DNA from: Acidimicrobiaceae bacterium
GTDB lineage: Bacteria > Actinomycetota > Acidimicrobiia > Acidimicrobiales > Aldehydirespiratoraceae
DNA length: 64,000 nucleotides
Assembly (NCBI GenBank): GCA_009837445.1
Contig: VXTM01000004.1
Span: 68,642 to 132,641, forward strand
Direction of reading: 5' to 3'
Shown here: positions 32,477-40,694 of the stretch, piece by piece
Layout: every line of letters starts with the position of its first letter
Numbering within the stretch: the first letter of the stretch is position 1
Notes under the pieces: generated by a model
What the model was told of the DNA's origin: nothing
Database searches by the model: none
What the model saw: the letters and a program-made list of their open reading frames with translations, nothing else
Translations under genes and position numbers: made by a program

Positions 32477-33862
32477 CTAGCTCACCGCTGAGCACGCGGA
32501 CGGGGAGGTATAGGGATCGGCCTGCAGTTGCTCCCTGGGCTCGCTCTCATACAGGCCGCTGTAGTAAGCCTCGTCGTACCGGCAGATGGCGCGCAGATAA
32601 TCGTCCCAAGCCTGGTCGAACGCCTCGTAGGCCCTCTGGACCTCTGCGAAGTTGTTCTCGGACGTATCGCACTGCGCCACAGCCTCGAGGCTCCCGCAGT
32701 GCAGTACGACCTTTCTGTCGTAAGCGTCCCGAGCCTCCAGCATCCTCGCTCTGGCGAGGTCGTGCCGCTCCTTGGCCCCGTTCACGCGCGCCCTGAGCTC
32801 GGAGTTCAGCGGCCGGGTTCCTTGCCGGAGCTCGATCACGTATCCCCGCACGTTGCCCTCCGGGACCCAGTACCCGTCCGGTTCCTCCCTGGCGTCGCCC
32901 TTCGTCCAGAAGTAGTAGACGCCGTCCTCGACCTTGACATCGGTTACACGGTGAAGGAGCGGCGAGGCGGTGCCGTCCGCCCCCGTCGGCGGGTAGAACG
33001 AGATGACGGTGCCCACGGCTATGTCCTCGGGGCGGAAGTTGCTGAGTTCCACCACGGTGTCCTGGCAGGTGATCTTGGGCTCCATGCTGCCGGTGCAAGT
33101 CGGGAACATCTCCCTCGACTCCACCACGAGGGCCCGGCGGTCCTCCTCCAGGCCGGCAATCACGGCTCGCAGGCCCGAGATCCTCTCCTCCAGGCCGGCG
33201 ATGACGGCTCGCAGGCCCGACGCCGCCTCCTCTAGGCCTTCGACGTTGGTGTGGGCGAGCTTGAGTGTCTCATTCTCCGCCTCGAGCCTGTGCCGCGTGC
33301 TCTCCAGCCCTTCGACGGTCGCCTTCAGGCCGGCGTTCTCCTCGCCCAGGCCAGTGTTCTCCTCAATCAGGCCGGCGTTCTCCTCCCCGAGGCCAGTGTT
33401 CTCCTCGCCCAGGCCAGCGTTCTCCTCGCCCAAGCGGGCGTACTCCTCGCTCAGGCCGGCGTACGAGGCCTCGAGGCTGTCGTGCTGCCGCTCCAAAGTT
33501 GCCACCGTCGCCGACAGCTCGTCGCGGAGGTTCTCGAGGGCCTGCAGATCGGCGGTCAGGCTCTCTGTCCGGTCCTCGAGCTCCTCGCTGACCAGGCTGC
33601 TCTCGTCCAACGCCTCCGCCTTAGAGTCCCGGTCGTCTCGGAGGCTCTGAAGCCTGGAGCTCTGCTCCTGCAGATCGCGCTCGTTCAGGTCGAAGTCATC
33701 GGCCAGTTGCGTCAGCGCCGCATTCAGCCTCCCGTTCTCCTCCTTCGCTTGATCGACCTCCCCCCTGGCGCCCACCAAGGACACCGTCAGCGCGATCACA
33801 GCAGCGCACAGCAGCACGGCAACAAGCGCCGCCGTGATAGTCCGTTTACTCATCCTCATCAC
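32477..33862 (-). CDS. membrane-anchored coiled coil fused to a SipW/Sec11-type signal peptidase (S26) domain
   Basis: 461-residue protein. Residues 8-31 are a membrane anchor. About 33-250 is one long coiled coil, including five seven-residue LGEENxG units (144-178) and two 14-residue SGLRAVIAGLEE units (215-242). Residues 255-345 match the S26 peptidase of the archaeal/SipW type: Ser259 in TGSMEP, His304 in HRV where bacterial enzymes have Lys, and Asp323 in TKGDA..EPDGYWVPEGNVRGYV. A further Cys-containing helical region follows to the end. The usual domain order is anchor then catalytic core; here a coil of about 200 residues separates them. Start GTG 33862, with ATG options 3 and 9 bases in. 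Confidence 0.8.
   Translation of the reverse strand: MMRMSKRTITAALVAVLLCAAVIALTVSLVGARGEVDQAKEENGRLNAALTQLADDFDLNERDLQEQSSRLQSLRDDRDSKAEALDESSLVSEELEDRTESLTADLQALENLRDELSATVATLERQHDSLEASYAGLSEEYARLGEENAGLGEENTGLGEENAGLIEENTGLGEENAGLKATVEGLESTRHRLEAENETLKLAHTNVEGLEEAASGLRAVIAGLEERISGLRAVIAGLEEDRRALVVESREMFPTCTGSMEPKITCQDTVVELSNFRPEDIAVGTVISFYPPTGADGTASPLLHRVTDVKVEDGVYYFWTKGDAREEPDGYWVPEGNVRGYVIELRQGTRPLNSELRARVNGAKERHDLARARMLEARDAYDRKVVLHCGSLEAVAQCDTSENNFAEVQRAYEAFDQAWDDYLRAICRYDEAYYSGLYESEPREQLQADPYTSPSACSAVS
33329..33433. repeat. five 21-bp tandem units inside the coiled-coil gene
   Basis: Coding repeats for LGEENAG/LGEENTG/LGEENAG/LIEENTG/LGEENAG (residues 144-178). They keep frame, so gain or loss of units would change coil length only. 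Confidence 0.85.
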
Positions 33863-34159
33863 GGTTATGGATCGCCTTCCTCACTTGCCGCCGGCCGTGG
33901 GGTCCGCTTGGCCGGCGCAGAGGCTACTTCCGCTCATGGCTGCTTCATACATGTAGATTCGCTCATATACGAGAGGTCGCCTGCAGGCGCTTTCGACACG
34001 GGCGACGACCTCGGCTACGGCTACCGGTCGCTGTACGGGCCACGGAGGATCCCCCGCGATCTGGTCACTCCGGAACAGCCACCAGGACCGCCAAAAACAA
34101 CTGAGCGGCCGGTGCCGTAGCCTGCTGAACTGTAGGGTGGAGGAGTTGAAGCTGACGCC

Positions 34160-35455
34160 ATGACCTACACGATCCCCTCGACCGATTCCTCGACCGACCG
34201 GAGCGCAGACTCCGGCACCGATCCGCACGAGGACGCCAAGCCCCGGGCGCCGGTGGCCGACTGGGCCACCGACTTCGACCACGTTGATCCGGGCTACGCC
34301 GCCCGGGCCCCCGAGATCTGGGACGAGCTGCGCGACGAGTGCCCGGTGGCTCACAGCGAGCGTTACGGCGGGACCTGGCTTCCGGTGCGCCACGAAGACG
34401 TCTGCGCCATCGCCAAGGACGCCGACACCTTCAGCTCCAACGGGGTGGTGGTCCACGACGGCCGGCCCGACATCCCTCCCCCGGTGGGGTTCGCCCCGCC
34501 GATCACCAGCGACCCGCCGTTCCACCGGATCGCCCGGGAGTTCCTGCTGCCGGCCTTCGCGCCCAAGCCCATAGAGGCCAAGCGCGAGTCCACCCGCGAG
34601 ACCTGCCGGGAACTGCTCGACGACCTGCTGGCCGACGTGGAGGCGGGCCGCACCGACATCGTGGACGCCGCGCTGGGCTACACCCAGCACATCCCGGTGA
34701 GGGTGATCGCCGACATGCTGGGCGTACCCCGTTCCGACGGCGACCAGTTCCGGGTGTTCATCCACCGGATCATGGAGCAGCCGGGCACCGAGATCCGCGT
34801 CGAATACGAGGACTCGATCGACTTCTACCTCGACAAGCTGATCGCGGACCGGGCTGAGCGGCCTCAGGACGACCTGATCAGCCACATGACCCACGCGACG
34901 ATCGCGGGCCAGCCCCTGGCGCACGAGCACGTGCGGGGCACCTGCGCGCTGCTGATCGTCGCCGGGGTGGACACGACGTGGTCGGCGATCGGCGCCTCGC
35001 TGTGGCACATGGCCCAGAACCCCACCGACCGCCGCCGCTGGGTGGAGGACCCCGACGTGCGGCCCTTCGCGGTGGAGGAGTTCTTGCGCTTCTACGCGCC
35101 GGTGACCATGGCCCGGCTGGTGGCCAAGGACGCCGAGTTCGCCGGCCAGTCGATGCGGGCCAACGACTGGGTGCTGCTGCCGTTCCCGGCCGCCAACCGC
35201 GACCCCGACGCCTTCGAGGACGCCGGCACCTTCGTGATCGATCGCATGCGCAACCGCCATGTCGCCTTCGGGCTGGGCATCCACCGCTGCCTCGGATCGA
35301 ACCTGGCCCGCATGGAACTGACCGTGGCGTTGGAGGAGTGGATGGCCCGGGTCCCGGACTTCGAGCTGGCCGATCCCGAGGGCGTCAGGTGGTCAACCGG
35401 CCAGATTCGCGGCCCCCGGGAGCTGCCGGTACGGATCCTCAACGGCGCGACCTGA
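34160..35455 (+). CDS. cytochrome P450
   Basis: Second soluble P450, 431 residues. It has an unusual Thr/Ser/Asp-rich N-terminal tail of about 30 residues. Haem Cys377 lies in FGLGIHRCLGSN, the I-helix motif is AGVDTT (268-273) and the ExxR is Glu307-Arg310. It is distinct from the P450 at 13381 outside these motifs. The 297-base gap upstream, shared with the divergent coiled-coil gene, shows only a possible TAGGGT -10 near 34134 and a GGAGGAG ribosome site near 34140. The next gene starts 13 bases after its stop, so co-transcription is likely. Confidence 0.94.
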   Translation: MTYTIPSTDSSTDRSADSGTDPHEDAKPRAPVADWATDFDHVDPGYAARAPEIWDELRDECPVAHSERYGGTWLPVRHEDVCAIAKDADTFSSNGVVVHDGRPDIPPPVGFAPPITSDPPFHRIAREFLLPAFAPKPIEAKRESTRETCRELLDDLLADVEAGRTDIVDAALGYTQHIPVRVIADMLGVPRSDGDQFRVFIHRIMEQPGTEIRVEYEDSIDFYLDKLIADRAERPQDDLISHMTHATIAGQPLAHEHVRGTCALLIVAGVDTTWSAIGASLWHMAQNPTDRRRWVEDPDVRPFAVEEFLRFYAPVTMARLVAKDAEFAGQSMRANDWVLLPFPAANRDPDAFEDAGTFVIDRMRNRHVAFGLGIHRCLGSNLARMELTVALEEWMARVPDFELADPEGVRWSTGQIRGPRELPVRILNGAT

Positions 35456-35468
35456 CTCCGGAGCGCCG

Positions 35469-36500
35469 GTGAGACTTCACAAGTTCCAGAGTGTCGACGC
35501 GTTCGTGGCGCTGGACCTGGCCGGGGCCGAGGCCGCGTCGGGGCCGGTGCGCTGGGCCCGCAAGATCCTCCAGGGCGGCGCCAAGGACCTGGCCCGCTCC
35601 CAGACCTACACCTACGCCTCGCTGCAGATGCGCCGCAGCGGCGCCTCCGCGGGCATCAACGCCGAGGCCCCGGCGCGGGCCGAGGCTGTCGCCGCATTCG
35701 TGGCCGAGTCTGCGGCCCTCGTGGCTGAGGGCGCGTACCTTCCCGACGCGGCCAAGGGCGTGAGCGACGAGGATCTGGCTCCGCTGCGCGACACCGATCC
35801 CCGCAACGCCGACCGCCTGGATGCCTTCGGGGCGCAGTGTGACGGCCTGTCGGCGGCCGCGGCCGCCGACGCGGCGGCAGGCCTCGACGGACGCGCTGCC
35901 GTCATAGAGGGGTTCTCTGCGTCGGGGCCTGCGCTGGCGCAGGCGGTGGCCGAGAGGGGCGGACGGGTTGTGGGCCTAGCCACCGCCGAGGGATCGCTCG
36001 CGTCCGACGACGGCTTCGACCCGGCCGCTCTGGCTGAGGCTTGGGCCGAGCACGGCGACAAGGCCCTGGGCGCGCTGGCCGGCAGCGACGACGGGTTGGG
36101 CAAGCCGGGCGCGCTGTGGGGCATCGAGGCAGACATCGTGTTCGCCGGCTCGAGGATGGGGATCGTCAACCACGGCGTGGCCGAGGGTCTCGGCTGCCGG
36201 GCCCTGGTGCCCAGCGGGCGGCTGGCGTTCACGTCCAAGGCGCTGGCCGTGTGCCGGCGGAACGGCGTGGCTGCCGTGCCCGACTTCGTGGCCCTGGCCG
36301 GATCATCTATGGCCGCCTGGAGCAGCCCCGGAACCGGCGACGACGAGGTCCATGCCGAGATCACCGGCACCGTCGCGGCGCTGATGGCCGACGCCGCCGG
36401 ATCCGACGACGGCCCCTTCCTGGGCGCCTGCTACGCCGCGGAGGCGTTCCTGTCGACCTGGCAGGACGAGCTGCCCTTCGGCCGCCCTCTCGCCTCCTGA
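35469..36500 (+). CDS. Glu/Leu/Phe/Val dehydrogenase-like protein without catalytic lysines
   Basis: 343-residue protein resembling ELFV amino-acid dehydrogenases. The second half has a Rossmann unit (RAAVIEGFSASGPALAQAVAERGGRVVGLA), then ADIVFAGSRMGIVNHGVAEGLGCRALVPSGRLAFTSKALAVCRRNGVAAVPDFVALAGSSMA, parallel to the family's AN-P-T...GV-PD-NAGG end. In the first half SQTYTYASLQMRRSGASAGIN sits where MTYK...GGaKGG is expected, so both active lysines are absent. It may be inactive or have another role. GTG start, just behind the P450. Confidence 0.7.
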   Translation: MRLHKFQSVDAFVALDLAGAEAASGPVRWARKILQGGAKDLARSQTYTYASLQMRRSGASAGINAEAPARAEAVAAFVAESAALVAEGAYLPDAAKGVSDEDLAPLRDTDPRNADRLDAFGAQCDGLSAAAAADAAAGLDGRAAVIEGFSASGPALAQAVAERGGRVVGLATAEGSLASDDGFDPAALAEAWAEHGDKALGALAGSDDGLGKPGALWGIEADIVFAGSRMGIVNHGVAEGLGCRALVPSGRLAFTSKALAVCRRNGVAAVPDFVALAGSSMAAWSSPGTGDDEVHAEITGTVAALMADAAGSDDGPFLGACYAAEAFLSTWQDELPFGRPLAS

Positions 36501-36533
36501 GAACCCGGCGCTCCGCTACCCTGAACTCTCCAC

Positions 36534-36607
36534 GGGGCTGTAGCTCAGTTGGCTAGAGCACCTGCTTTGCAAGCAGGGGGTCGTCGGTTCGAGTCCGATC
36601 AGCTCCA
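36534..36607 (+). tRNA. tRNA-Ala(TGC)
   Basis: A 74-nt cloverleaf. The acceptor arms GGGGCTG/CAGCTCC include the G3:U70 wobble pair, the alanine identity element. The D-arm is GCTC-AGTTGGCTA-GAGC, the anticodon TGC is at 36568-36570 in loop CTTTGCAA, and the T-arm contains GGTTCGAGTCC. The discriminator is A; CCA is not encoded. Confidence 0.97.
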
Positions 36608-36658
36608 CTCTCCGAGCCCGCGCGGCAGGGGTTGCCGCAACCATGAAGGCGTGATCCA

Positions 36659-37504
36659 GTGACTCGAATCGGTCTGGCTCAGATCCTCAGCCGTCCCGGG
36701 GCGGCCGAGGCCAACCGGAAGGCCAGCGTCGATGCGGCCGCCTCGCTGTTCGAGCAGGGAGCGGACATCGTGCTGCTTCCCGAGATGGCGGTGCCGTGGT
36801 ACAGCACCGACCGGGAGGCGCTGGCGCCGCTGGCCGAAGACCTCGACGGCCCGACCGTCACCGACTGGCAGGCCGAGGCCGCCCGCCACGGCGGGCTGAT
36901 CGTCGGGGGCTTCTGCGAACGATCGGGCGACGACATCTACAACACCGCGGTCGCCGTCGGACCCGACGGCGTGCTCGCCCACTACCGGAAGCTGCACCTC
37001 TTCGACGTCGAGAAACACTGCTTCGCGCCCGGCGACGCCGGGTTGACCGTAACCGAGACGGCCTGGGGCACCATCGGGCTGTGCATCTGCTACGACCTGC
37101 GCTTCGTGGAGGTCGTGCGAGTGCTGGCTCTGCGGGGCGCGGAAGTGATCTGCGTCCCCACCGCCTGGGTGCGCGGCTTCGACCGGCGCCAGTACGCCGA
37201 GGGCGAGCTGATCCCCCACGCCGAGGGTGCGCTCGTGCAGGCCAACCTGAGCCAGGTGTTCATCGCGTGCGCGTCCCAGGTCGGCGCCGGTGACGGTGTC
37301 GAGTGCCTGGGCTCGTCCGTCGTGGCCGACCCCTACGGCGCGGTGGCCGCCGGTCCGCTGTCGACGGTCCGCGAGCAGCTGGAGGTCGCCGACATCGACC
37401 TGTCCGAGGCCAAGCGGGCCCAGGCCCGCAGCGAGCTGATCAAGCCCCGGGCCGACCGCCGCACCGACGTCTACGGCGTCCTGCACGAGGGCGAGCCGCT
37501 CTAG
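36659..37504 (+). CDS. carbon-nitrogen hydrolase (nitrilase superfamily)
   Basis: 281-residue enzyme with the Glu-Lys-Cys triad: Glu42 (LLPEMAVP), Lys111 (YRKLHLFD) and Cys144 (CICYDLRF). It hydrolyses an amide, carbamoyl or nitrile bond; the overall look is amidase/N-carbamoyl-hydrolase-like rather than true nitrilase. Single-domain, cytosolic. GTG start with only a weak upstream ribosome site. It is preceded by the tRNA gene and convergent with a hypothetical protein; the 14-base inverted repeat CGAGCG-GG-CGCTCG between the stops may end transcription. Confidence 0.92.
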   Translation: MTRIGLAQILSRPGAAEANRKASVDAAASLFEQGADIVLLPEMAVPWYSTDREALAPLAEDLDGPTVTDWQAEAARHGGLIVGGFCERSGDDIYNTAVAVGPDGVLAHYRKLHLFDVEKHCFAPGDAGLTVTETAWGTIGLCICYDLRFVEVVRVLALRGAEVICVPTAWVRGFDRRQYAEGELIPHAEGALVQANLSQVFIACASQVGAGDGVECLGSSVVADPYGAVAAGPLSTVREQLEVADIDLSEAKRAQARSELIKPRADRRTDVYGVLHEGEPL

Positions 37505-37510
37505 AGGCCC

Positions 37511-37524
37511 CGAGCGGGCGCTCG
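37511..37524. terminator. inverted repeat between convergent genes
   Basis: CGAGCG and CGCTCG separated by GG, located exactly between the convergent stop codons at 37502 and 37528. No T-run. Confidence 0.35.
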
Positions 37525-37527
37525 CCG

Positions 37528-38001
37528 TCAGGCGATGCTCAAGCCGGACAGGACGCGGTTGAATTCGGGCACCAGCACCCCGCGGCGGGAGTGCGACCCG
37601 ATCACTACGTACAGGCAGAACGCCCGCGCGTCCACATGGAAGAAATGCTGCAGGCCAGCATGGCCCGGCACCGCCACGTTCAGCTGGTCCGAGGCGAAGT
37701 CCTCGGGGGCGAGGCGGCCCGGCACGCCCTGCGCCGCGAAGAGCATGGTCCCCACCGACGCTGCACCGAACTCGACCAGCGCGGCGAAGATCCCGTTGCG
37801 GTCCATGGTCTCGACCGCTCCTGCTCCGTAGTCGTCGCGTTCCGCGGGCAGCGAGAAGTTGGCCGTGTGCAGCACCACCAGCGGTGAGGGCAGCGGGTCC
37901 ACGGTCTGGTCCACCGTCGAAGGGTCCGGCTGGGTGGACAGCTCAGCCTCCCAGCCCGCCGGAACATCGATGCTCACCCCGTGAGCGGCCAGTGTGGTCA
38001 C
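37528..38001 (-). CDS. hypothetical protein
   Basis: 157-residue protein starting TTLAAHGVSIDVPAGWEAEL, a PsbP/LpqN-like opening seen in many actinobacterial small proteins, then VLHTANFSLPAERDDYGAGAVE and LQHFFHVDARAFCLYVVIGSH. No signal peptide or membrane helix. No enzyme motif recognised. It lies 22 bases behind the membrane-protein gene at 38024 and at the end of the Mau-like cluster, so it may be co-transcribed. Confidence 0.7.
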   Translation of the reverse strand: MTTLAAHGVSIDVPAGWEAELSTQPDPSTVDQTVDPLPSPLVVLHTANFSLPAERDDYGAGAVETMDRNGIFAALVEFGAASVGTMLFAAQGVPGRLAPEDFASDQLNVAVPGHAGLQHFFHVDARAFCLYVVIGSHSRRGVLVPEFNRVLSGLSIA

Positions 38002-38023
38002 GTCAGGTCACCGATCAATCCGG

Positions 38024-38611
38024 TCACAGCGCCAGCAGGCTCGCGGCGGCCGCGCAGCCGAGCCCGGCCGCGGCTCCCGCTCCCAGGCGGCGAGCCCGGT
38101 CGGCGTGGAGGTCGAGACGGCGGTGCAGCTGTCGCAGATCGTCGGTGGTGCGCACCCGGCTGCTCAGAGCCATGCTCGCGCCCCGGGCCGCCCCGAACGC
38201 GGCTCCGATCGCCAGGCCCGCGGTCATGTCCCCCGCCAGCAGCGCGGCCAGCATGAACAGCGGCACCAGAGCGGTGTTGACCACCGTCGCCACCGCGGCG
38301 CCGAGTTGCAGGCCGAAGCCAGCCCCGTAGACCCACGACCGGTAGGCGACGAGCCAGTCCTCGTTGACCTGCCGCCGCCCCGGCAGGCCTCGACCGGACA
38401 TGTCCCAGGCCGCGGCCGCCGCGCACGCCCCGGCCAGCACTGCGAGGCGGGCGCCGTCGCTGAGGGAACCGGCCAGGAACTGCCCGGCGGCACCCAGCGC
38501 GACGCCGACGACCGCTCCCCCGACCACCGCTCCGAGAGACAGCCAACCCACCGTCAGCCACCACCGGTTGCCCCGGGCCCGCTCACCGAGCGGGCTGATG
38601 CTCGTCAGCAT
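38024..38611 (-). CDS. hypothetical membrane protein
   Basis: 195-residue protein with Ala/Gly-rich hydrophobic segments at about 20-48, 53-70, 92-125, 128-145 and 175-195, so four to five helices. A positively charged stretch (RRQVNEDWLVAYRSWVYG, and RVRTTDDLRQLHRRLDLHADRARR near the C-terminus) lies between them. No family recognised. It sits 80 bases after the MauD-like gene on the same strand. Confidence 0.7.
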   Translation of the reverse strand: MLTSISPLGERARGNRWWLTVGWLSLGAVVGGAVVGVALGAAGQFLAGSLSDGARLAVLAGACAAAAAWDMSGRGLPGRRQVNEDWLVAYRSWVYGAGFGLQLGAAVATVVNTALVPLFMLAALLAGDMTAGLAIGAAFGAARGASMALSSRVRTTDDLRQLHRRLDLHADRARRLGAGAAAGLGCAAAASLLAL

Positions 38612-38691
38612 CGACAGGCCTCAAGGCGACCATGCCGACCGCGCCCCGGCAGCCAGCGCCGCCATCGCCCCGATGGCCGCGACCGCAGTCA

Positions 38692-39480
38692 TCACTCGAC
38701 CCGGCGGTCGCTCGAGTCGGCGCCGTTGCCGTGAACCGGAGCGGATCCTCCGGGGTAGAGACTCGGATGGCCCGGGCCCACGCCCGCCGATCGGAGAGCA
38801 TCGTCGGCCCGGCGGGCCCGGCTCCGGCCGGAGCGGCCCGCCGGCGGCCTCGCCCGCCCCCGGGTGCCGCGGTCCAAGGCGGCGTCGTCCACCGCCTCCT
38901 GAAGCAGCTCGCGCAGTTGCTCCCAGCCCAGGGCGCTGCCCGCTCCGACGACCCGTCCGTCGACACCGTCGACGAGGGCGAAGTACGGAGAGCCCGGAAC
39001 GTCGTAGTCCTGCCACGCGGCCGACGACAGCACGGCCTTCACGCCGGCCGGGACCAGCTCCGCCAGCGCCGACTCCGAGTCGTGGGCGGGGTCCTGGCCG
39101 ACGATCACCAGGCGGGTGCCGCTGCCGGGCAGGTCGACTCCCGGCTCGGCGAACGCCTGCCAGAACGGCTTGCAGGTGCGGCACCCCGACGACAGGAAGG
39201 CCAGCAGGGTGTGGTGCGGCACGCCGGTGACCGCAACCTTGGTGGGACCGCCCGCCGGCACAGTGCCAGCCAGATCGCTGGCATCCCTCCCGGCCGGGCC
39301 GGAGCCGCCGGCGCGGTCCTGATCGGGGGACGGTAGCGAGGAGGCTTCGGACTCCTCGTCAAGGCCGATTCCGGCCCGGTCGAGGGCCCGCAGGATCTCG
39401 GCGTGGGTCCTGAGCAGCCCGAACACGATCAGGGCGAGCACGCCGACCGCAACGGCCAGCAGCACAACCACCACAGTCAT
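38692..39480 (-). CDS. MauD-like thioredoxin-fold membrane-anchored protein
   Basis: 262-residue redox protein. The N-terminal 22 residues form a membrane anchor. A variable linker follows to about residue 80. The thioredoxin domain has Cys100-x-x-Cys103 (SSGCRTCKPFW) and the cis-Pro region VPGSPYFALVDG. The last 60 residues are Arg/Gly-rich and probably disordered. MauD-type proteins help form disulfides in Cys-rich partners in the cell envelope, which fits the very Cys-rich protein encoded directly upstream (four-base ATGA overlap). Confidence 0.85.
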   Translation of the reverse strand: MTVVVVLLAVAVGVLALIVFGLLRTHAEILRALDRAGIGLDEESEASSLPSPDQDRAGGSGPAGRDASDLAGTVPAGGPTKVAVTGVPHHTLLAFLSSGCRTCKPFWQAFAEPGVDLPGSGTRLVIVGQDPAHDSESALAELVPAGVKAVLSSAAWQDYDVPGSPYFALVDGVDGRVVGAGSALGWEQLRELLQEAVDDAALDRGTRGRARPPAGRSGRSRARRADDALRSAGVGPGHPSLYPGGSAPVHGNGADSSDRRVE

Positions 39481-40694
39481 CGGGCCACCGCCGGGCTGTC
39501 GGGAGTCTCAGAATCCTGCGGCGGTGCCTCCTGCTCCTGCGCCGGGGGGTCCACGGTCCGGAGGTGGTAACGGTGGAGCAGCAACGCGACGTCGGCGCGG
39601 CTGGCCGGCAGGTCGGCTCCGAAGCGGTCGAGGTCGGTCCACCAGACGATGTCCTTCTCGATCCCCCAGGCCAGCGCGCCGCGGAACCACGCGTCCTCGC
39701 CCACATCGGAGAACTCGATCTCTGCATCGCCCGGCGGCGAGCCGGCCAAGCGATGCAGGAAGACGACGGCCTGGGCCCGGCTCACGTTGCTGGACGGGTC
39801 GAACCGGCCCGGGGCCCGGCCGGCGGTGATGGCATTCTCTACCATCCACGCCACCGCGTGGGCGTAGTACGCGCTCGGGTCCACATCGTCGAACCCGTCG
39901 CTGTCCAGTGCGAGAGGCTCGCCGCTGTAGCGCCACAAGAACGTGGAGAACTGGCCCCGGCTGACCAACTCGTCGGGACCGAACAGGTCGTCGGTGAAGC
40001 CGACCGCGATGCCCTCGCTCGCCATCCACTCGACGGCGCCGGCATAAAGCGCCTTGGGGGGAATGTCGGTGAAGCCGTCATGCAGGCAGGGCCGGTCGTG
40101 GAAGCGGGTGCTCTGGCTGTACAGCACCGGCGACGTCGCGCACGCCGGGTCCCACTTCCACGGCGGCACGCAGGTGACGATGCGGCACTTGAGCGGCCCC
40201 ACACACAGGTCCTGGTTGCACTGGCCGTAGCGGAAGCGAGTGCACTCCGACTTGCGGGTGTCGCAGCCGCCGTGGCATTGGCACCTGGCCGGCGTGCACG
40301 AGTTGGCGCAGAGGCCGACGGAGGAGCACCGGCAGCCCTCGTCGCAGCTGAAGTTGCAGTCCAGGTAATAGCGCGGCTGGGGGCCGTTCAGGTCGCAGAA
40401 TCCCGAGCCGTCCGCCCTCCACCAGCCGGCCACGATCGTCCCCGGCGGGCAAAGGTTCTCACCGGTGATCTTGCAGCAGAACTCGCTCCAGTTGTCACAG
40501 CACAGCGCCCCGGGACGGCACTTCCCGGGCGGGCAGTGGACGATCGCAGCCTCGGCTGTTGTCGGGCGCAGCGCGTAAGCGACCGGAGCGACCGCGACCG
40601 CGGTGGCGGCCATGGCCGACTTGCGCAGGAAGCCCCGGCGCCCGGCGCGGCGGTCCACCACCCGCGAGACCCGCTCGACCAGCGTACGACTCAC
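39477..40694 (-). CDS. Tat-exported MauA-like cysteine-rich domain fused to three SLH domains
   Basis: 405-residue exported protein. The twin-arginine signal RRGFLRK begins at Arg19. Residues about 54-203 contain about two dozen cysteines; LCPPGTIVAGWWRADGSGFC (81-100) resembles the methylamine dehydrogenase light-chain region that carries tryptophan-derived cofactor. Three S-layer homology repeats follow (about 208-258, 268-318 and 328-377), ending in a Gln/Glu/Pro-rich tail. The envelope-anchored Cys-rich protein is flanked by MauE- and MauD-like genes with four-base overlaps on both sides. No large MauB subunit or MauG is in the window, so enzymatic function is unproven. Confidence 0.8.
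   Translation of the reverse strand: MSRTLVERVSRVVDRRAGRRGFLRKSAMAATAVAVAPVAYALRPTTAEAAIVHCPPGKCRPGALCCDNWSEFCCKITGENLCPPGTIVAGWWRADGSGFCDLNGPQPRYYLDCNFSCDEGCRCSSVGLCANSCTPARCQCHGGCDTRKSECTRFRYGQCNQDLCVGPLKCRIVTCVPPWKWDPACATSPVLYSQSTRFHDRPCLHDGFTDIPPKALYAGAVEWMASEGIAVGFTDDLFGPDELVSRGQFSTFLWRYSGEPLALDSDGFDDVDPSAYYAHAVAWMVENAITAGRAPGRFDPSSNVSRAQAVVFLHRLAGSPPGDAEIEFSDVGEDAWFRGALAWGIEKDIVWWTDLDRFGADLPASRADVALLLHRYHLRTVDPPAQEQEAPPQDSETPDSPAVAR

Noticed and set aside
33137-33433. Tandem repeats considered as a CRISPR array
   Set aside because: Units are 21 and 42 bp without spacers, keep the reading frame and encode a coiled coil.
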